From Stenotrophomonas maltophilia (GTDB taxonomy: Bacteria; Pseudomonadota; Gammaproteobacteria; Xanthomonadales; Xanthomonadaceae), in NCBI RefSeq assembly GCF_039555535.1, contig NZ_CP154630.1, forward strand, positions 3,609,001 through 3,673,000: a stretch of 64,000 bases of DNA. Direction: 5' to 3'. The notes beneath the pieces were generated by a model that saw only the letters and a list, made by a program, of their open reading frames with translations, was not told the DNA's origin and did no database searches. How positions within the stretch are numbered: the first letter of the stretch is position 1; the number at the start of each line of letters is the position of its first letter. Positions 26,206 through 36,485 of this stretch are shown one piece after another. The position numbers were made by a program, and so were the translations under genes.

Positions 26206-28329
26206 TCAGGCTGCGCGACGCGACACGGCTGAAGCCGCTGCGCCTTCCACCCTGAACACCGACACCGACGTGGTCAGTGCATGCGCCTGCTCCTCCAGCG
26301 CGCGGCTGGCCGCGGTCGCTTCTTCCACCAGTGCAGCGTTCTGCTGGGTCACCTGGTCCATCTGCACCACCACCTGGTTGACCTGCTCGATACCGGCCGC
26401 CTGTTCCTTGCTGGCCGCTGCGATGTCGCTCATCAGCTGGGTGGTGCGCGAGCTGGCCTGGGCCACGCGCGCAATGGCGGCTTCGGATTCAACGGTGACC
26501 GCCAGGCCACTCTTCACCTTGGCAGCGGCGTCTTCGATCAGTTCCTTGATCTCTTTGGCGGCCACGCCGGCACGCTGCGCGAGCGTGCGCACTTCGCTGG
26601 CAACCACGGCAAACCCACGGCCCTGCTCGCCCGCACGGGCGGCTTCCACCGCAGCATTCAGCGCCAGGATGTTGGTCTGGAACGCGATGCCGTCGATCAC
26701 CGTGGAGATCTCCGAGATGCGTGCCGATGACTGATCGATCTCGCCCATCACCGATGCCATCTGTGCCATGGCCTGCTCGGTCTCGCGCACTGCGGCACCG
26801 GCGGCATGCGCTTCGCTGTCGGCCTGACGGGCCAGCTCGGCATTCTGGCGCACGGTGGAGGTCAGCTCCTCCATCGATGCTGCGGCCTCTTCCAGGTTGG
26901 CGGCCTGCTGCTCGGTGCGGCGCGACAGGTCGTTGTTGCCGGCGGCCAGTTCCTGCGCTGCGTTGTTGATGCTGTCGGCGGCCACCTGGATGCCCCGCAC
27001 GATGCCGGTCAGCTGCGCGGTGGTTGTGTTGGCGTCGTCGCGCATGCGCGCGAACACTCCGTCGTACTCGCCCTCCATGCGCGCGGTCAGGTCGCCGTGC
27101 GAGATTGCACGCAGCACGTCGGAGACGTCGGCGATGCTGGCCTGCGAACTGGCCATCATGCCGTTGAGGTGCTCGACCATCGCCTTGAACTGGTACTGGA
27201 ACGCTGCGGCATCGCCACGCATGCTGAAATCACCGGCGCGTGCGGCGCGGGCCAGTTCATCGATCTGCGCGTTGATCGCCATCAGGCTCTGCTTCACCGC
27301 CGCCAGGGTGCGGGTCAGTGTGCCCTTCTCGCCCGGGTAGTCCGGCAGATCACGGCTGAGGTCACCGATGGCGTAGCGCTGCATCACCTCGGCCATCAGC
27401 AGCTCAACCTGCACGTGCGATTCGACCAGGCTGTTGGTGGCCTGCACCATGCGGCCGAAATCACCGGGGAACGCACTGGCATCCATGCGATAGCGGATCG
27501 CACCGGCCTCATGCTGTTCGGCCATCTGCAGCTGCGCGCCGATCGCCGCCTGCACGCTCTGCCGCACGCTGGCCATCGCCTCGCCCAGCTGGGTCAGTTC
27601 GTCACGGCCACCAAGGCGGAACTCCTGGTCCAGTTGGCCCTTGGACAGGCGCTCGGCCAGGTTCACCGCGCGGGCCAGCGGGCCGGTCAGGCTGCGGCCG
27701 ATCATCACCGAGGCACCGATGCCCACCAGCAGCGCGACGCCGCCCAGCACCAGCAGCTGCAGCAGGCTGCGCTCGCCCAGCCTGATCGCCTCGGCGGCTG
27801 CATCGCGGCTTTCCTTCTCTTCGAAGTCCACGCCATCGGACAGCGCCTTGTTCCAGCCATTGGCGGCTTCCTGCACCGGGCCCAGGGTCAGCGCCACGGC
27901 GCCCGGGTAGTCACCCTGCTCCATCAGTTCGCTGGTCTGCTTGTTGAGCGGGCGCGCGACGGCACGCTTGGCCGCGATGGTTTCCGCGATGGCCTTGCCC
28001 TGGGCGTCGCTGGGCAGCGCCTGGTAGGCGGTCCAGCTGGCCTCGTAGCGCTTGACCAGATCGGCGATGCGCTGCTCGTCGTGTCCGCGATCTTCGCCCT
28101 GGCGGATCAGCATCTCGCGGCGCACCACCATCATCTGGTTGTTGGTATCGAGCATCTGCGACAACAGACGCACCTTGGCCACGCTGATGTCGACCACCTT
28201 CTGCATCGCGCGCTTCTGCACGACACTGGCGGTGGCGCCGGTGGCCACCACGGCGGCAACCAGCAACAACAGCAGGCCAAAGCCCAGCCCAAGACGCCAG
28301 GCAACCCTGACATTCCTCAAGTAGTTCAT
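26206..28329 (-). CDS. Methyl-accepting chemotaxis protein
   Basis: The 707-residue chemoreceptor has a first helix at about 13-33, a periplasmic four-helix sensor of about 155 residues ([26 protein letters not shown]...), and a second helix near 190-212 ([17 protein letters not shown]). A HAMP domain follows ([25 protein letters not shown]) and then a second HAMP-like stretch near 380-420 ([25 protein letters not shown]). The C-terminal signalling hairpin has the conserved tip [20 protein letters not shown] followed by [16 protein letters not shown]. It binds CheA/CheW at the poles. No CheR/CheB tethering pentapeptide ends the protein, and no che genes lie nearby. The ligand is unknown. The ATG at 28329 opens [13 protein letters not shown]. 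Confidence 0.93.
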   Translation of the reverse strand: MNYLRNVRVAWRLGLGFGLLLLLVAAVVATGATASVVQKRAMQKVVDISVAKVRLLSQMLDTNNQMMVVRREMLIRQGEDRGHDEQRIADLVKRYEASWTAYQALPSDAQGKAIAETIAAKRAVARPLNKQTSELMEQGDYPGAVALTLGPVQEAANGWNKALSDGVDFEEKESRDAAAEAIRLGERSLLQLLVLGGVALLVGIGASVMIGRSLTGPLARAVNLAERLSKGQLDQEFRLGGRDELTQLGEAMASVRQSVQAAIGAQLQMAEQHEAGAIRYRMDASAFPGDFGRMVQATNSLVESHVQVELLMAEVMQRYAIGDLSRDLPDYPGEKGTLTRTLAAVKQSLMAINAQIDELARAARAGDFSMRGDAAAFQYQFKAMVEHLNGMMASSQASIADVSDVLRAISHGDLTARMEGEYDGVFARMRDDANTTTAQLTGIVRGIQVAADSINNAAQELAAGNNDLSRRTEQQAANLEEAAASMEELTSTVRQNAELARQADSEAHAAGAAVRETEQAMAQMASVMGEIDQSSARISEISTVIDGIAFQTNILALNAAVEAARAGEQGRGFAVVASEVRTLAQRAGVAAKEIKELIEDAAAKVKSGLAVTVESEAAIARVAQASSRTTQLMSDIAAASKEQAAGIEQVNQVVVQMDQVTQQNAALVEEATAASRALEEQAHALTTSVSVFRVEGAAASAVSRRAA

Positions 28330-28564
28330 CGGTACATCCAAAACGGGGGGATGCGCCCCTATCGGCCGCGCCGCCGGCATTCTTGACCGGCAACATGCAC
28401 GGGCGTCGGCAGCCGTTCACCTTGGTGATGCCACGCACTACGCTTCTGCGACAAGGGCCCGGGCCACGCCAGGGCTACCCTGCTCATGCCGGCATCAGGA
28501 TGCTTTCACGGGGGCTGCGCAGCCTCTGCGGGCAGGGTGGAGCTGCCATCTGCCGGAGACCTCC

Positions 28565-29524
28565 ATGCCCGTACACCGCCCTGCCCTGCTCGCCCTGTCC
28601 TTGCTGGTGTCTCCCGCCTTCGCGCAGGTGCCGCCGCCGGCCCAGCTGCCGGAGCCCATTGCCGAGAAGGCCGGACCCGATACCGCGGCGCGCTCGCCGC
28701 TGCACGCCCAGGTGCTTCTGGATCGCGCCAATTTCTCCCCGGGCGAGATCGACGGTGAGGTCGGCAGCAATCAGCGCCGCGCGGTGTCCGGTTTCCAGGC
28801 CGCACAGGGGCTGACGGTGACCGGTGAGCTGGACGATGCCACCTGGAAAGCACTGCAGGCCGATGCGACCACACCGCTTGCCAGTTACACATTGACCGCC
28901 GATGACGTGGGAGGCCCGTTCCAGCCGGTCCCGAAAGGACCGGCCGCCCAGGCCAAGCTGAAAGCACTGGGCTACAGCAGCGTCGAGGAATCACTGGGCG
29001 AGCGCTTCCATGCCTCGCCGGCATTGCTGAAGGCACTCAACCCCGGCGTCGATCTGGCCAAGGCCGGCAACCGCATCCAGGTGCCCAACATCGCACCGGG
29101 GGCGTTGCCGAAGGCGGCCAGGATCGTGGTCGACAAGTCCGATTCCACCCTGCAGTTGCTGGATGCGCAGGGCAAGGTGATCGCGCAGGTGCCGGTCTCT
29201 TCCGGCAGCCAGCACGATCCGCTGCCGATCGGCGAATGGAAGATTCTCGGCGTGTATCGCGACCCGCCATTCCATTACAACCCCAAGCTGTTCTGGGATG
29301 CGCGCAAGGGCGACAAGAAGGCCACGCTGCCGCCCGGTCCGAACAATCCCGTCGGCCGGGTCTGGATCGATCTGTCCAAACCCCACTATGGCCTGCACGG
29401 AACGCCGGTGCCTGGCCATGTCGGCAAGACCGAATCGCATGGCTGCGTGCGCATGACCAACTGGGATGCGCTGCGTGTGGCCGATGCGGTGGATACCTCC
29501 GTTCCCGTGGTGATGCAGGAGTGA
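28565..29524 (+). CDS. L,D-transpeptidase (YkuD) with peptidoglycan-binding domain
   Basis: The 319-residue protein has a signal peptide (1-20, ending PAFA-QV), a peptidoglycan-binding domain (about 45-98, [22 protein letters not shown] and the typical end [12 protein letters not shown]), a short LysM-like spacer ([20 protein letters not shown]) and a YkuD catalytic domain (about 165-318). The active site is HGTPVP followed by [13 protein letters not shown] with nucleophile Cys294. It makes or breaks 3-3 crosslinks, or attaches lipoproteins, in the periplasm. It is followed after 4 bases by an M23 peptidase, so the two form a wall-remodelling pair. Confidence 0.92.
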   Translation: MPVHRPALLALSLLVSPAFAQVPPPAQLPEPIAEKAGPDTAARSPLHAQVLLDRANFSPGEIDGEVGSNQRRAVSGFQAAQGLTVTGELDDATWKALQADATTPLASYTLTADDVGGPFQPVPKGPAAQAKLKALGYSSVEESLGERFHASPALLKALNPGVDLAKAGNRIQVPNIAPGALPKAARIVVDKSDSTLQLLDAQGKVIAQVPVSSGSQHDPLPIGEWKILGVYRDPPFHYNPKLFWDARKGDKKATLPPGPNNPVGRVWIDLSKPHYGLHGTPVPGHVGKTESHGCVRMTNWDALRVADAVDTSVPVVMQE

Positions 29525-29528
29525 GCCG

Positions 29529-30203
29529 ATGCGTCTTTCGCAGCTGATCGTGCTGGGCGTGCTGCTGGGTGTGGGAGTGGGCTGGTGGCTGCGCCGCGAT
29601 GTGGGTGAACCGGTGGCCGTTGTGGCGCCCGCATCGCAACCAGCGGTGGCTGCTGCACCGGCGAAGGCGTCGGCAGTGCCGCACGTGAATGCTCCAGCAT
29701 CCGCATCCTTGCCAACGTCAGCCAGCGCCAGCGATGCACCCGTGGATCTGCTGCTGCCGGTGCAGGGGGTACTGCCCTCGCAACTGCGCGACACCTTCAC
29801 CGATGCACGCAGCGAGGGCCGCGTGCACGATGCAATCGACATCATGGCGGATGCCGGTACGCCGGTGCGGGCCGTGGCCGACGGCACGGTGGAGAAGCTG
29901 TTCGACAGCAAGCGCGGTGGGCTGACCATCTACCAGTTCGAGCCCAGCGGACGCTGGTGCTACTACTACGCGCACCTGCAGCGCTATGCCGATGGCCTGG
30001 CCGAAAAGCAGGTGATCAAGCGCGGCGAGGTGATCGGTTATGTGGGCAGCACCGGCAATGCCAGCGCGGAGGCCCCGCACCTGCATTTCGAAGTACACGT
30101 ACTGGGGCCGGAGAAGCAGTGGTGGAAGGGGGAATCGATCAATCCGTATCCGCTGCTGAAATCGGCTGCTTCGACGCCCGGCGCTGCCAGCGCCGCAAGG
30201 TGA
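29529..30203 (+). CDS. M23 (LytM) family metallopeptidase with membrane anchor
   Basis: The 224-residue protein has one N-terminal hydrophobic segment (about 5-21), an Ala/Pro/Ser-rich linker to about 70, and a LytM domain. Zinc ligands are visible in HDAIDIMADAGTPV (HxxxD) and in APHLHFEVHV (HxH). All ligands are kept, so it should be an active endopeptidase rather than a divisome activator of the EnvC type. It starts 4 bases after the L,D-transpeptidase. Its last 65 bases overlap the opposite-strand membrane protein gene. Confidence 0.9.
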   Translation: MRLSQLIVLGVLLGVGVGWWLRRDVGEPVAVVAPASQPAVAAAPAKASAVPHVNAPASASLPTSASASDAPVDLLLPVQGVLPSQLRDTFTDARSEGRVHDAIDIMADAGTPVRAVADGTVEKLFDSKRGGLTIYQFEPSGRWCYYYAHLQRYADGLAEKQVIKRGEVIGYVGSTGNASAEAPHLHFEVHVLGPEKQWWKGESINPYPLLKSAASTPGAASAAR

Positions 30204-30801
30204 ACGTGAACACCGCCAACGCGCCCCCAGGAATCAGCAGGAACAGTGCCGCCACCTTCCAGAAGAAGAACGGCCACAGCCAGACGTAGTCCAGGTCGGT
30301 CAGCTTCAACAGGTCCAGTGGGGGCTGCAGTTCGATCACGGCCGCCCTGCCCGCCAGCGCCGGGTCCACCTCCAGCACGGTTACCCGCAGCCATGAGCGT
30401 CCGCGTGGCAATGCATCGCCGCGGCCATAGCCGAAGTAGGACGCCGTGAGGCCGCTGGATTCAACCGATGCCAGCCTGCGGTTGATGCCCTGCCCGGCCA
30501 CGCCCGAACGCTCTCCCGCGCGGAAATCTCCATGATCGGTGGGAGTATCGATGCGCAGCAGAACTTCAGGGTCAGCCTGAGTACCGTCTGCGGCATAGCG
30601 CAGTCGCAGCCGCAGTTGGTCATCGATGAAGCGGTAGACGGTGACCTCGGCCGTCGCGCCGGGGCTGAGCAGCAGCGGCAGGGTCTGGGTACGCGAGGCC
30701 AGATGGTTGGCGATCGCGCCGAGCGCCAGAACCGCGCAGGCGATGCCCCACAGGCTCCACAACACCCACAGGGTGACCCGCACCACGGTCTCGCCTTTCA
30801 C
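30139..30801 (-). CDS. Membrane protein of unknown function, two helices
   Basis: About 220 residues with a helix at roughly 10-32 (LWVLWSLWGIACAVLALGAI), an extracytoplasmic beta-rich region of about 135 residues (AEVTVYRFIDDQLRLRLRY, then TPTDHGDFRAGERS), and a second helix near 170-205 (VWLWPFFFWKVAALFLLIPGG), ending in a basic tail. I do not recognise the family. There is no ATG at a sensible place: the GTG at 30801 (preceded by AGGA) is preferred over the long extension to 30924, which runs through the purA terminator. Its 3' end overlaps the M23 gene by 65 bases. Confidence 0.72.
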   Translation of the reverse strand: MKGETVVRVTLWVLWSLWGIACAVLALGAIANHLASRTQTLPLLLSPGATAEVTVYRFIDDQLRLRLRYAADGTQADPEVLLRIDTPTDHGDFRAGERSGVAGQGINRRLASVESSGLTASYFGYGRGDALPRGRSWLRVTVLEVDPALAGRAAVIELQPPLDLLKLTDLDYVWLWPFFFWKVAALFLLIPGGALAVFTFTLRRWQRRASKQPISAADTD

Positions 30802-30858
30802 GCTGACATCCTGGTCATCGCTTCGCTTCCTCGCCGGCACTGGCGACACAGTAACGAA

Positions 30859-30882
30859 AAAGCCCCGCGTTCGCGGGGCTTC
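30859..30882 (-). terminator. Rho-independent terminator of purA
   Basis: On the minus strand, AGCCCCGCG-loop-CGCGGGGCT is followed by TTTTTCG, 47 bases after the purA stop. It also has pyrimidine-rich DNA on the other side. Confidence 0.85.
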
Positions 30883-30928
30883 TTCTTTCTGCGACGCCAG
30901 GCATGGCCCAGCGCTACCGGTCACTCAC

Positions 30929-32428
<1,500 letters not shown>

Positions 32429-32456
32429 TCACCGGCCGGTCAGGCCGGCGTCTCAT

Positions 32457-32529
32457 GTAGAGCCGAGCCCATGCTCGGCTGCCTTTCCGCCGCTGCGCGG
32501 CGCCGCCCGAGCATGGGCTCGGACGCTAC
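32457..32529. repeat. GTAG-type REP pair, CCGAGCCCATGCTCGG stem
   Basis: Inverted GTAGAGCCGAGCCCATGCTC copies flank a GC-rich spacer (GCCGCTGCGCGGCG) that is itself a small hairpin. The right copy has a small change (GGACGCTAC). Confidence 0.85.
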
Positions 32530-32539
32530 AGGGCGGGGT

Positions 32540-32725
32540 TCAGTGCCGTGCCCACCACAGCAGGCTCAGGCCGGCCAGCAGCACCAGCCCGCCGAAGCTG
32601 CGCAGCGCCGGGCTCGGCATGTCCAGCAGGCGCTCGGCCATGCGCTTCCAGGCGAACGGTGCGACGAACAGGAACAGGCCTTCCAGCACCGCCACCAGGC
32701 AGACGGCGGCGAACAGATCTTTCAT
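32540..32725 (-). CDS. DUF2065 family small membrane protein (YjeT-like)
   Basis: A 61-residue protein with two hydrophobic helices (about 3-24 and 41-58) separated by a short basic loop WKRMAERLLDMP. It matches DUF2065, a family conserved directly downstream of hflC in many gammaproteobacteria (yjeT in E. coli). A hairpin with a T-run lies between hflC and this gene, so its transcription may depend on read-through or its own promoter. Function is unknown; the fixed position suggests a link to HflKC. Confidence 0.88.
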   Translation of the reverse strand: MKDLFAAVCLVAVLEGLFLFVAPFAWKRMAERLLDMPSPALRSFGGLVLLAGLSLLWWARH

Positions 32726-32739
32726 GGGGGGGACTCCGG

Positions 32740-32776
32740 AAAAAACACGGGGCCCGGCATTCAGCCGGGCCCCGTG
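32740..32776 (-). terminator. Strong hairpin with T-run after hflC
   Basis: On the minus strand, CACGGGGCCCGGC and GCCGGGCCCCGTG form a 13-bp stem followed by TTTTTT, 19 bases after the hflC stop. Confidence 0.88.
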
Positions 32777-32794
32777 GGGTAACGCCCTGCGACC

Positions 32795-33658
32795 TCAGCG
32801 GTCGTTCTTCAGGTACTGCAGGAACGGGTCGTTCTTGTCCAGCACGATCACGCCGTTGCCGTCGGTCATGGAGCCACGGTAGGCCTCCAGGCTGCGGTAG
32901 AACGCGTAGAACGACGGGTCGGCCGAGCCGGCCTTGCCGTAGATGCGGGCGGCGTCGGCATCGCCTTCACCGCGCAGGCGCTGGGCATCACGCTCGGCCT
33001 CGGCGATCAGTACGGTGCTGTCACGGTCGGCCTGGGCGCGGATGGTCAGCGACTGCTCCTCGCCCTCAGCGCGCAGCTTGGCGGCTTCCTGCTTGCGCTG
33101 GGCGCGCATGCGCTCGTACACGTCGTTGATCACCTGGCTGTCGGTCGGCAGGTCCACCTGCTTGATGCGCAGGTCGATCATCTGCATGCCCAGGCCGGCC
33201 ACGGCTTCGTTGATCCCCTTCAGCTGCTCGGCGATCAGCTCGCTGCGGTCGCCGGAAACCAGCTGCTGCAGGGTGCGCGAGTTGATCTGGTTGCGCAGCG
33301 AGTCGGTGATGATCGGTGCCAGACGGGCATTGGCGATACGCGGATCGCCGCCGGTGGCACGGAAGTAGTCACCCACGTTGGAGATGTAGCCGATGGCGAA
33401 GAAGTCGACGCTGACGTCCTTCTGCTCAGCAGTGAAGTAACGCGCCGGGGCGGTGTCGAGCACCTGGAAGCGGCGGTCGAAGACTTTCACCGTTTCCACC
33501 ACCGGCACCTTGAAGTGCAGGCCCGGCTTGATGTCCGAACGCACCACCTTGCCCAGGTTCAGCACCATGGCGGTCTGGTCCTCACGGACCACGTACACCG
33601 AGCCGAGCAGGCCCAGCACCACCGCCACGATCACGGCGATCCAGATAGGACTCTTCAT
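32795..33658 (-). CDS. hflC: FtsH protease modulator HflC
   Basis: The 287-residue protein has an N-terminal membrane helix (about 4-24) and a periplasmic SPFH domain (VVREDQTAMVLNLGKVVRSDIKPGLHFKVP) followed by a coiled-coil region rich in Ala, Glu and Arg (RAQRKQEAAKLRAEGEEQSLTIRAQADRD). Together with HflK it forms a large membrane complex that encloses FtsH and limits its access to substrates. Start and length match the family, and its ATG overlaps the hflK stop (ATGA). It ends at a strong terminator. Confidence 0.96.
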   Translation of the reverse strand: MKSPIWIAVIVAVVLGLLGSVYVVREDQTAMVLNLGKVVRSDIKPGLHFKVPVVETVKVFDRRFQVLDTAPARYFTAEQKDVSVDFFAIGYISNVGDYFRATGGDPRIANARLAPIITDSLRNQINSRTLQQLVSGDRSELIAEQLKGINEAVAGLGMQMIDLRIKQVDLPTDSQVINDVYERMRAQRKQEAAKLRAEGEEQSLTIRAQADRDSTVLIAEAERDAQRLRGEGDADAARIYGKAGSADPSFYAFYRSLEAYRGSMTDGNGVIVLDKNDPFLQYLKNDR

Positions 33659-34788
33659 CGGCTGCCCTCCTCACGGCCGCTCGGTCGCCCGGTCGGGCGG
33701 CCCACCGGCCGGCCCGGATCACGGGACTGTTCCACCGCTGCGCCCGGCAGCGACGGCATCACCACCTCCGGGTTGGTCACCCCCGGCGGGGCCGAGGTGG
33801 TGGGACGGGTATCGCCGGTCATCGGCACGTAGATCAGCTGGCGGCCATCGCCACCGATCACCTTGCGGTTCTCGCTCAGCACCTGCTGCACGGTCTCCAG
33901 CCACAGGCGCTTGCGGGTCACTTCCGGGGCGTCCTTGTACTGGGCCTGCAACAGGCTGAAGCGCTGCGCGTCACCCTCGGCCTTGGACACCACGGCCTGC
34001 TTGTAGCCTTCGGCGGTGGTACGGGCACGCGAGGCCTGGCCTCGGGCTTCCGGCACGACCTTGGCGGCGTAGGCCTGGGCTTCGTTGATCAGGCGTTCCT
34101 TGACCTGCTGGGCGCCATTGACCTCGTCGAAGGCCGGCTTGACCTCTTCCGGCGGACGGGCGTCCTGCAGGGTCAGGCCGGTCACGGTCAGGCCGGTCTT
34201 GAACGCCTTCAGCAGCGCCTGCAGGCGCTCTTCGGCGGCCACGGCCAGCGGGCCACGGTTGTTCAGCACGGCGTTGAGGTCGGCGCGGCCGACTTCCTCG
34301 CGCACCGCGCTCTGCGCCGACTGCTCCAGCACCTGGTTGGCATCCACGGTGCCGAACAGGTACTGCTGCGGGTCGTCGATGCGGTACTGGACGTTCAGCG
34401 AGACGTTGACGATGTTCTCGTCGCGGGTCAGCACCGGCACCTGGATCGAGAAGGTCTTGATCTCGGTGGCATTGACCTTGGTGACCGATTCGATCGGCCA
34501 CGGCAGCTTGAAGTTCGGGCCGGGCTGCAGGATGCGCGAGAACTGGCCGAAGCGCAGCACCACGCCACGCTGCTGTTCGCCGATCAGCTGGAAGCTGGAG
34601 AACAGCACCAGCAGCACCACGGCCGCCACCACCCAACGCACGATGCCGCCGTCGAACAGGTCCTTCAGTGGTCCGGGCAATCCGCCCCAGCCACCACCAT
34701 TGCCACCGCCGCGTGACCCGAACGGCCCGCGTCGATTGTCCTCGGGGCCTTGTCCGCCCTTGTTGCCGCCGGGTGTATTCCAGGCCAT
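33655..34788 (-). CDS. hflK: FtsH protease modulator HflK
   Basis: The 377-residue partner of HflC has a Gly/Pro-rich cytoplasmic N-terminus (GGNKGGQGPEDNRRGPFG), one membrane helix at about 49-68 (IVRWVVAAVVLLVLFSSFQL), an SPFH domain (GEQQRGVVLRFGQFSRILQPGPNFKLPWP) and a helical C-terminal region. The C-terminus is extended by a Pro/Gly/Arg-rich tail in which GRPVGRPTGRPSGR repeats, coded by near-identical DNA triplicates. Complete start with ATG at 34788. Confidence 0.96.
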   Translation of the reverse strand: MAWNTPGGNKGGQGPEDNRRGPFGSRGGGNGGGWGGLPGPLKDLFDGGIVRWVVAAVVLLVLFSSFQLIGEQQRGVVLRFGQFSRILQPGPNFKLPWPIESVTKVNATEIKTFSIQVPVLTRDENIVNVSLNVQYRIDDPQQYLFGTVDANQVLEQSAQSAVREEVGRADLNAVLNNRGPLAVAAEERLQALLKAFKTGLTVTGLTLQDARPPEEVKPAFDEVNGAQQVKERLINEAQAYAAKVVPEARGQASRARTTAEGYKQAVVSKAEGDAQRFSLLQAQYKDAPEVTRKRLWLETVQQVLSENRKVIGGDGRQLIYVPMTGDTRPTTSAPPGVTNPEVVMPSLPGAAVEQSRDPGRPVGRPTGRPSGREEGSR

Positions 34789-34941
34789 GCACGCTCCATC
34801 AAGATTTGGGCTGCGGCACGGGCCCTTCCCGCACCGCCAGCCGTGAAACCATCACCGATCATACAAGATGGGGCGGATCGGCAGGATCGAAAGGGGGGCT
34901 ACGGGGTAAGGTGGCGTTTTCCTCGAAGTCAGGCAACGCCG

Positions 34942-35937
34942 ATGGCCCCCACCACCCCGTTCACCGCCTTCCGTATCGAAAACGACGACGCCGGCTACCG
35001 CAGCGGCCTGGCCCAGCTGGGTGTCGACGACCTCAACCCCGGCCAGGTGCTGATCCGCGCCCACTGGTCCTCGGTCAACTACAAGGACGCCCTGGCCGGC
35101 ACCGGCAAGGGGAAGATCCTGCGCCGCTTCCCGCTGGTCGGGGGCATCGACGTGGCCGGCACCGTAGTCGCCAGCGCCGATCCTGACTGGCGTGAAGGCG
35201 ACGCGGTGCTGGCCACCGGCTGCGGCCTCAGCGAAACCCGCGACGGCGGCTACAGCCAGTACGTGCGGCTGGAGTCGCGTGCGGTGATCGCCCAGCCGGC
35301 CGGGCTGACCCCTCGCGAGGCGATGGTGCTGGGCACCGCTGGGTTCACTGCGGCGCTGGCCCTGCTGCGCATGCAGGACAACCGGCAGACCCCGGAACTC
35401 GGCCCGCTGGCGGTCACCGGTGCCAGCGGCGGTGTCGGTGCGCTGGCGCTGTCGATCTTCAGCCGTGCCGGCTACGCCGTCCACGCTGTCAGCGGCAAGC
35501 CGGACCAGGCCGATTTCCTGCACAGCATCGGCGCCTCCGAGGTACTGCCACGCGAGGCACTGTCCAATACCGGCCCGCTGCAGTCGGCACGCTTCGGCGG
35601 TGGCCTCGACAATGCCGGAGGCGACATGCTGGCCAGCCTGCTGGCGCAGACCGTGCCCTACGGCAGCGTGGTCAGTGCCGGTCTGGCCGCCAGCCCGACG
35701 CTGGACATGACCGTGATGCCGTTCATCCTGCGCGGTGTCTCGCTGCTGGGCGTGTCCTCGGCCAATGCGCCGCGCGGGCTGCGCGAAGAGGTGTGGTCGC
35801 GACTGGGCAGTGACTGGAAACCGCAGCACCTGGACCGCATCTGTACTGCCGAAGTCGGCCTGGATGGCCTGCCCGCCGTGTTCGAGCGGATGCTGGCCGG
35901 CGGCTCGCTGGGCCGCACCGTGGTGCGGATCGACTGA
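34942..35937 (+). CDS. Acrylyl-CoA reductase-type oxidoreductase (AcuI/YhdH family)
   Basis: The 331-residue protein is a zinc-independent medium-chain dehydrogenase/reductase. Family marks are SSVNYKDALAGTGKGKILRRFPLVGGIDVAGTV near residues 45-77, the NADPH loop VTGASGGVGALALSI near 157-171, and the C-terminal RTVVRI. AcuI/YhdH reduces acryloyl-CoA to propionyl-CoA with NADPH and protects against acrylate. Its propionyl-CoA product would feed the methylcitrate operon at 46-56 kb, although the genes are not adjacent. The ATG at 34942 follows AGGCAACGCCG. It diverges from hflK. Confidence 0.9.
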   Translation: MAPTTPFTAFRIENDDAGYRSGLAQLGVDDLNPGQVLIRAHWSSVNYKDALAGTGKGKILRRFPLVGGIDVAGTVVASADPDWREGDAVLATGCGLSETRDGGYSQYVRLESRAVIAQPAGLTPREAMVLGTAGFTAALALLRMQDNRQTPELGPLAVTGASGGVGALALSIFSRAGYAVHAVSGKPDQADFLHSIGASEVLPREALSNTGPLQSARFGGGLDNAGGDMLASLLAQTVPYGSVVSAGLAASPTLDMTVMPFILRGVSLLGVSSANAPRGLREEVWSRLGSDWKPQHLDRICTAEVGLDGLPAVFERMLAGGSLGRTVVRID

Positions 35938-35981
35938 ACGTCGCAGGCAGGCGACGGACGGCAGGCGGTCCCCTCCCGCCG

Positions 35982-36013
35982 GTAATGTGCCCGCACTACA
36001 CTGCGGGCATTAC
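35982..36013 (+). promoter_or_regulatory. Inverted repeat in the pilH leader
   Basis: GTAATGTGCCCGCA and TGCGGGCATTAC are inverted around CTACAC, ending 12 bases before the pilH start codon and next to its ribosome site. It could be an operator or an mRNA hairpin affecting translation. Confidence 0.5.
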
Positions 36014-36025
36014 ATGGGGAACAAC

Positions 36026-36397
36026 ATGGCACGCATTCTGATCGTCGACGACTCACCGTCGCAGCTGTTGGGGATACAGCGCATCGTCGAGAAGCTCGGG
36101 CACCAGATCCTGACCGCCACCGATGGCGCCGCCGGGGTCGAAACCGCCAAGGCCGAGCTGCCCGACCTCGTCCTGATGGACGTGGTGATGCCCAACCTCA
36201 ACGGCTTCCAGGCCACCCGCACCCTCGCCCGCGACGAGGCAACCCGCCACATCCCGGTGATCCTGGTGACCACCAAGGACCAGGACACCGACCGCATGTG
36301 GGGCATGCGCCAGGGCGCCAAGGCCTACATCACCAAGCCGTTCTCGGAAGACGAACTGTCCGAAGTGCTGGAACGGGTGTTCGCCGGGCAGGGCTGA
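36026..36397 (+). CDS. pilH: Twitching-motility response regulator PilH
   Basis: The 123-residue single-domain receiver matches PilH: MARILIVDDSPSQ with acidic residues Asp8/Asp9, phosphorylation site Asp52 in LVLMDVVMPNLNGFQATR, Thr in LVTTKDQDTDR and Lys in YITKPFSEDEL. PilH works with PilG downstream of the Pil-Chp chemosensory kinase and controls type IV pilus retraction. There is no output domain. GGGGA lies 5 bases before the ATG at 36026, so it is preferred to the in-frame ATG at 36014. The rest of the pil-chp cluster is not in the window. Confidence 0.88.
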   Translation: MARILIVDDSPSQLLGIQRIVEKLGHQILTATDGAAGVETAKAELPDLVLMDVVMPNLNGFQATRTLARDEATRHIPVILVTTKDQDTDRMWGMRQGAKAYITKPFSEDELSEVLERVFAGQG

Positions 36398-36405
36398 AAC
36401 ATTCC

Positions 36406-36430
36406 GGTGGGTGCCAACCTTGGTTGGCAC
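36406..36430. repeat. REP-like palindrome, CCAACCTTGGTTGG stem
   Basis: GGTGGGTGCCAACCTTGGTTGGCAC is a one-copy member of the TGCCAACC subfamily, 9 bases after the pilH stop. Confidence 0.7.
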
Positions 36431-36485
36431 GCCTTGAACGGCCGAAAAGCGTGTGGCCCCAGGTCCGCCCCCACCAGAATCCACC

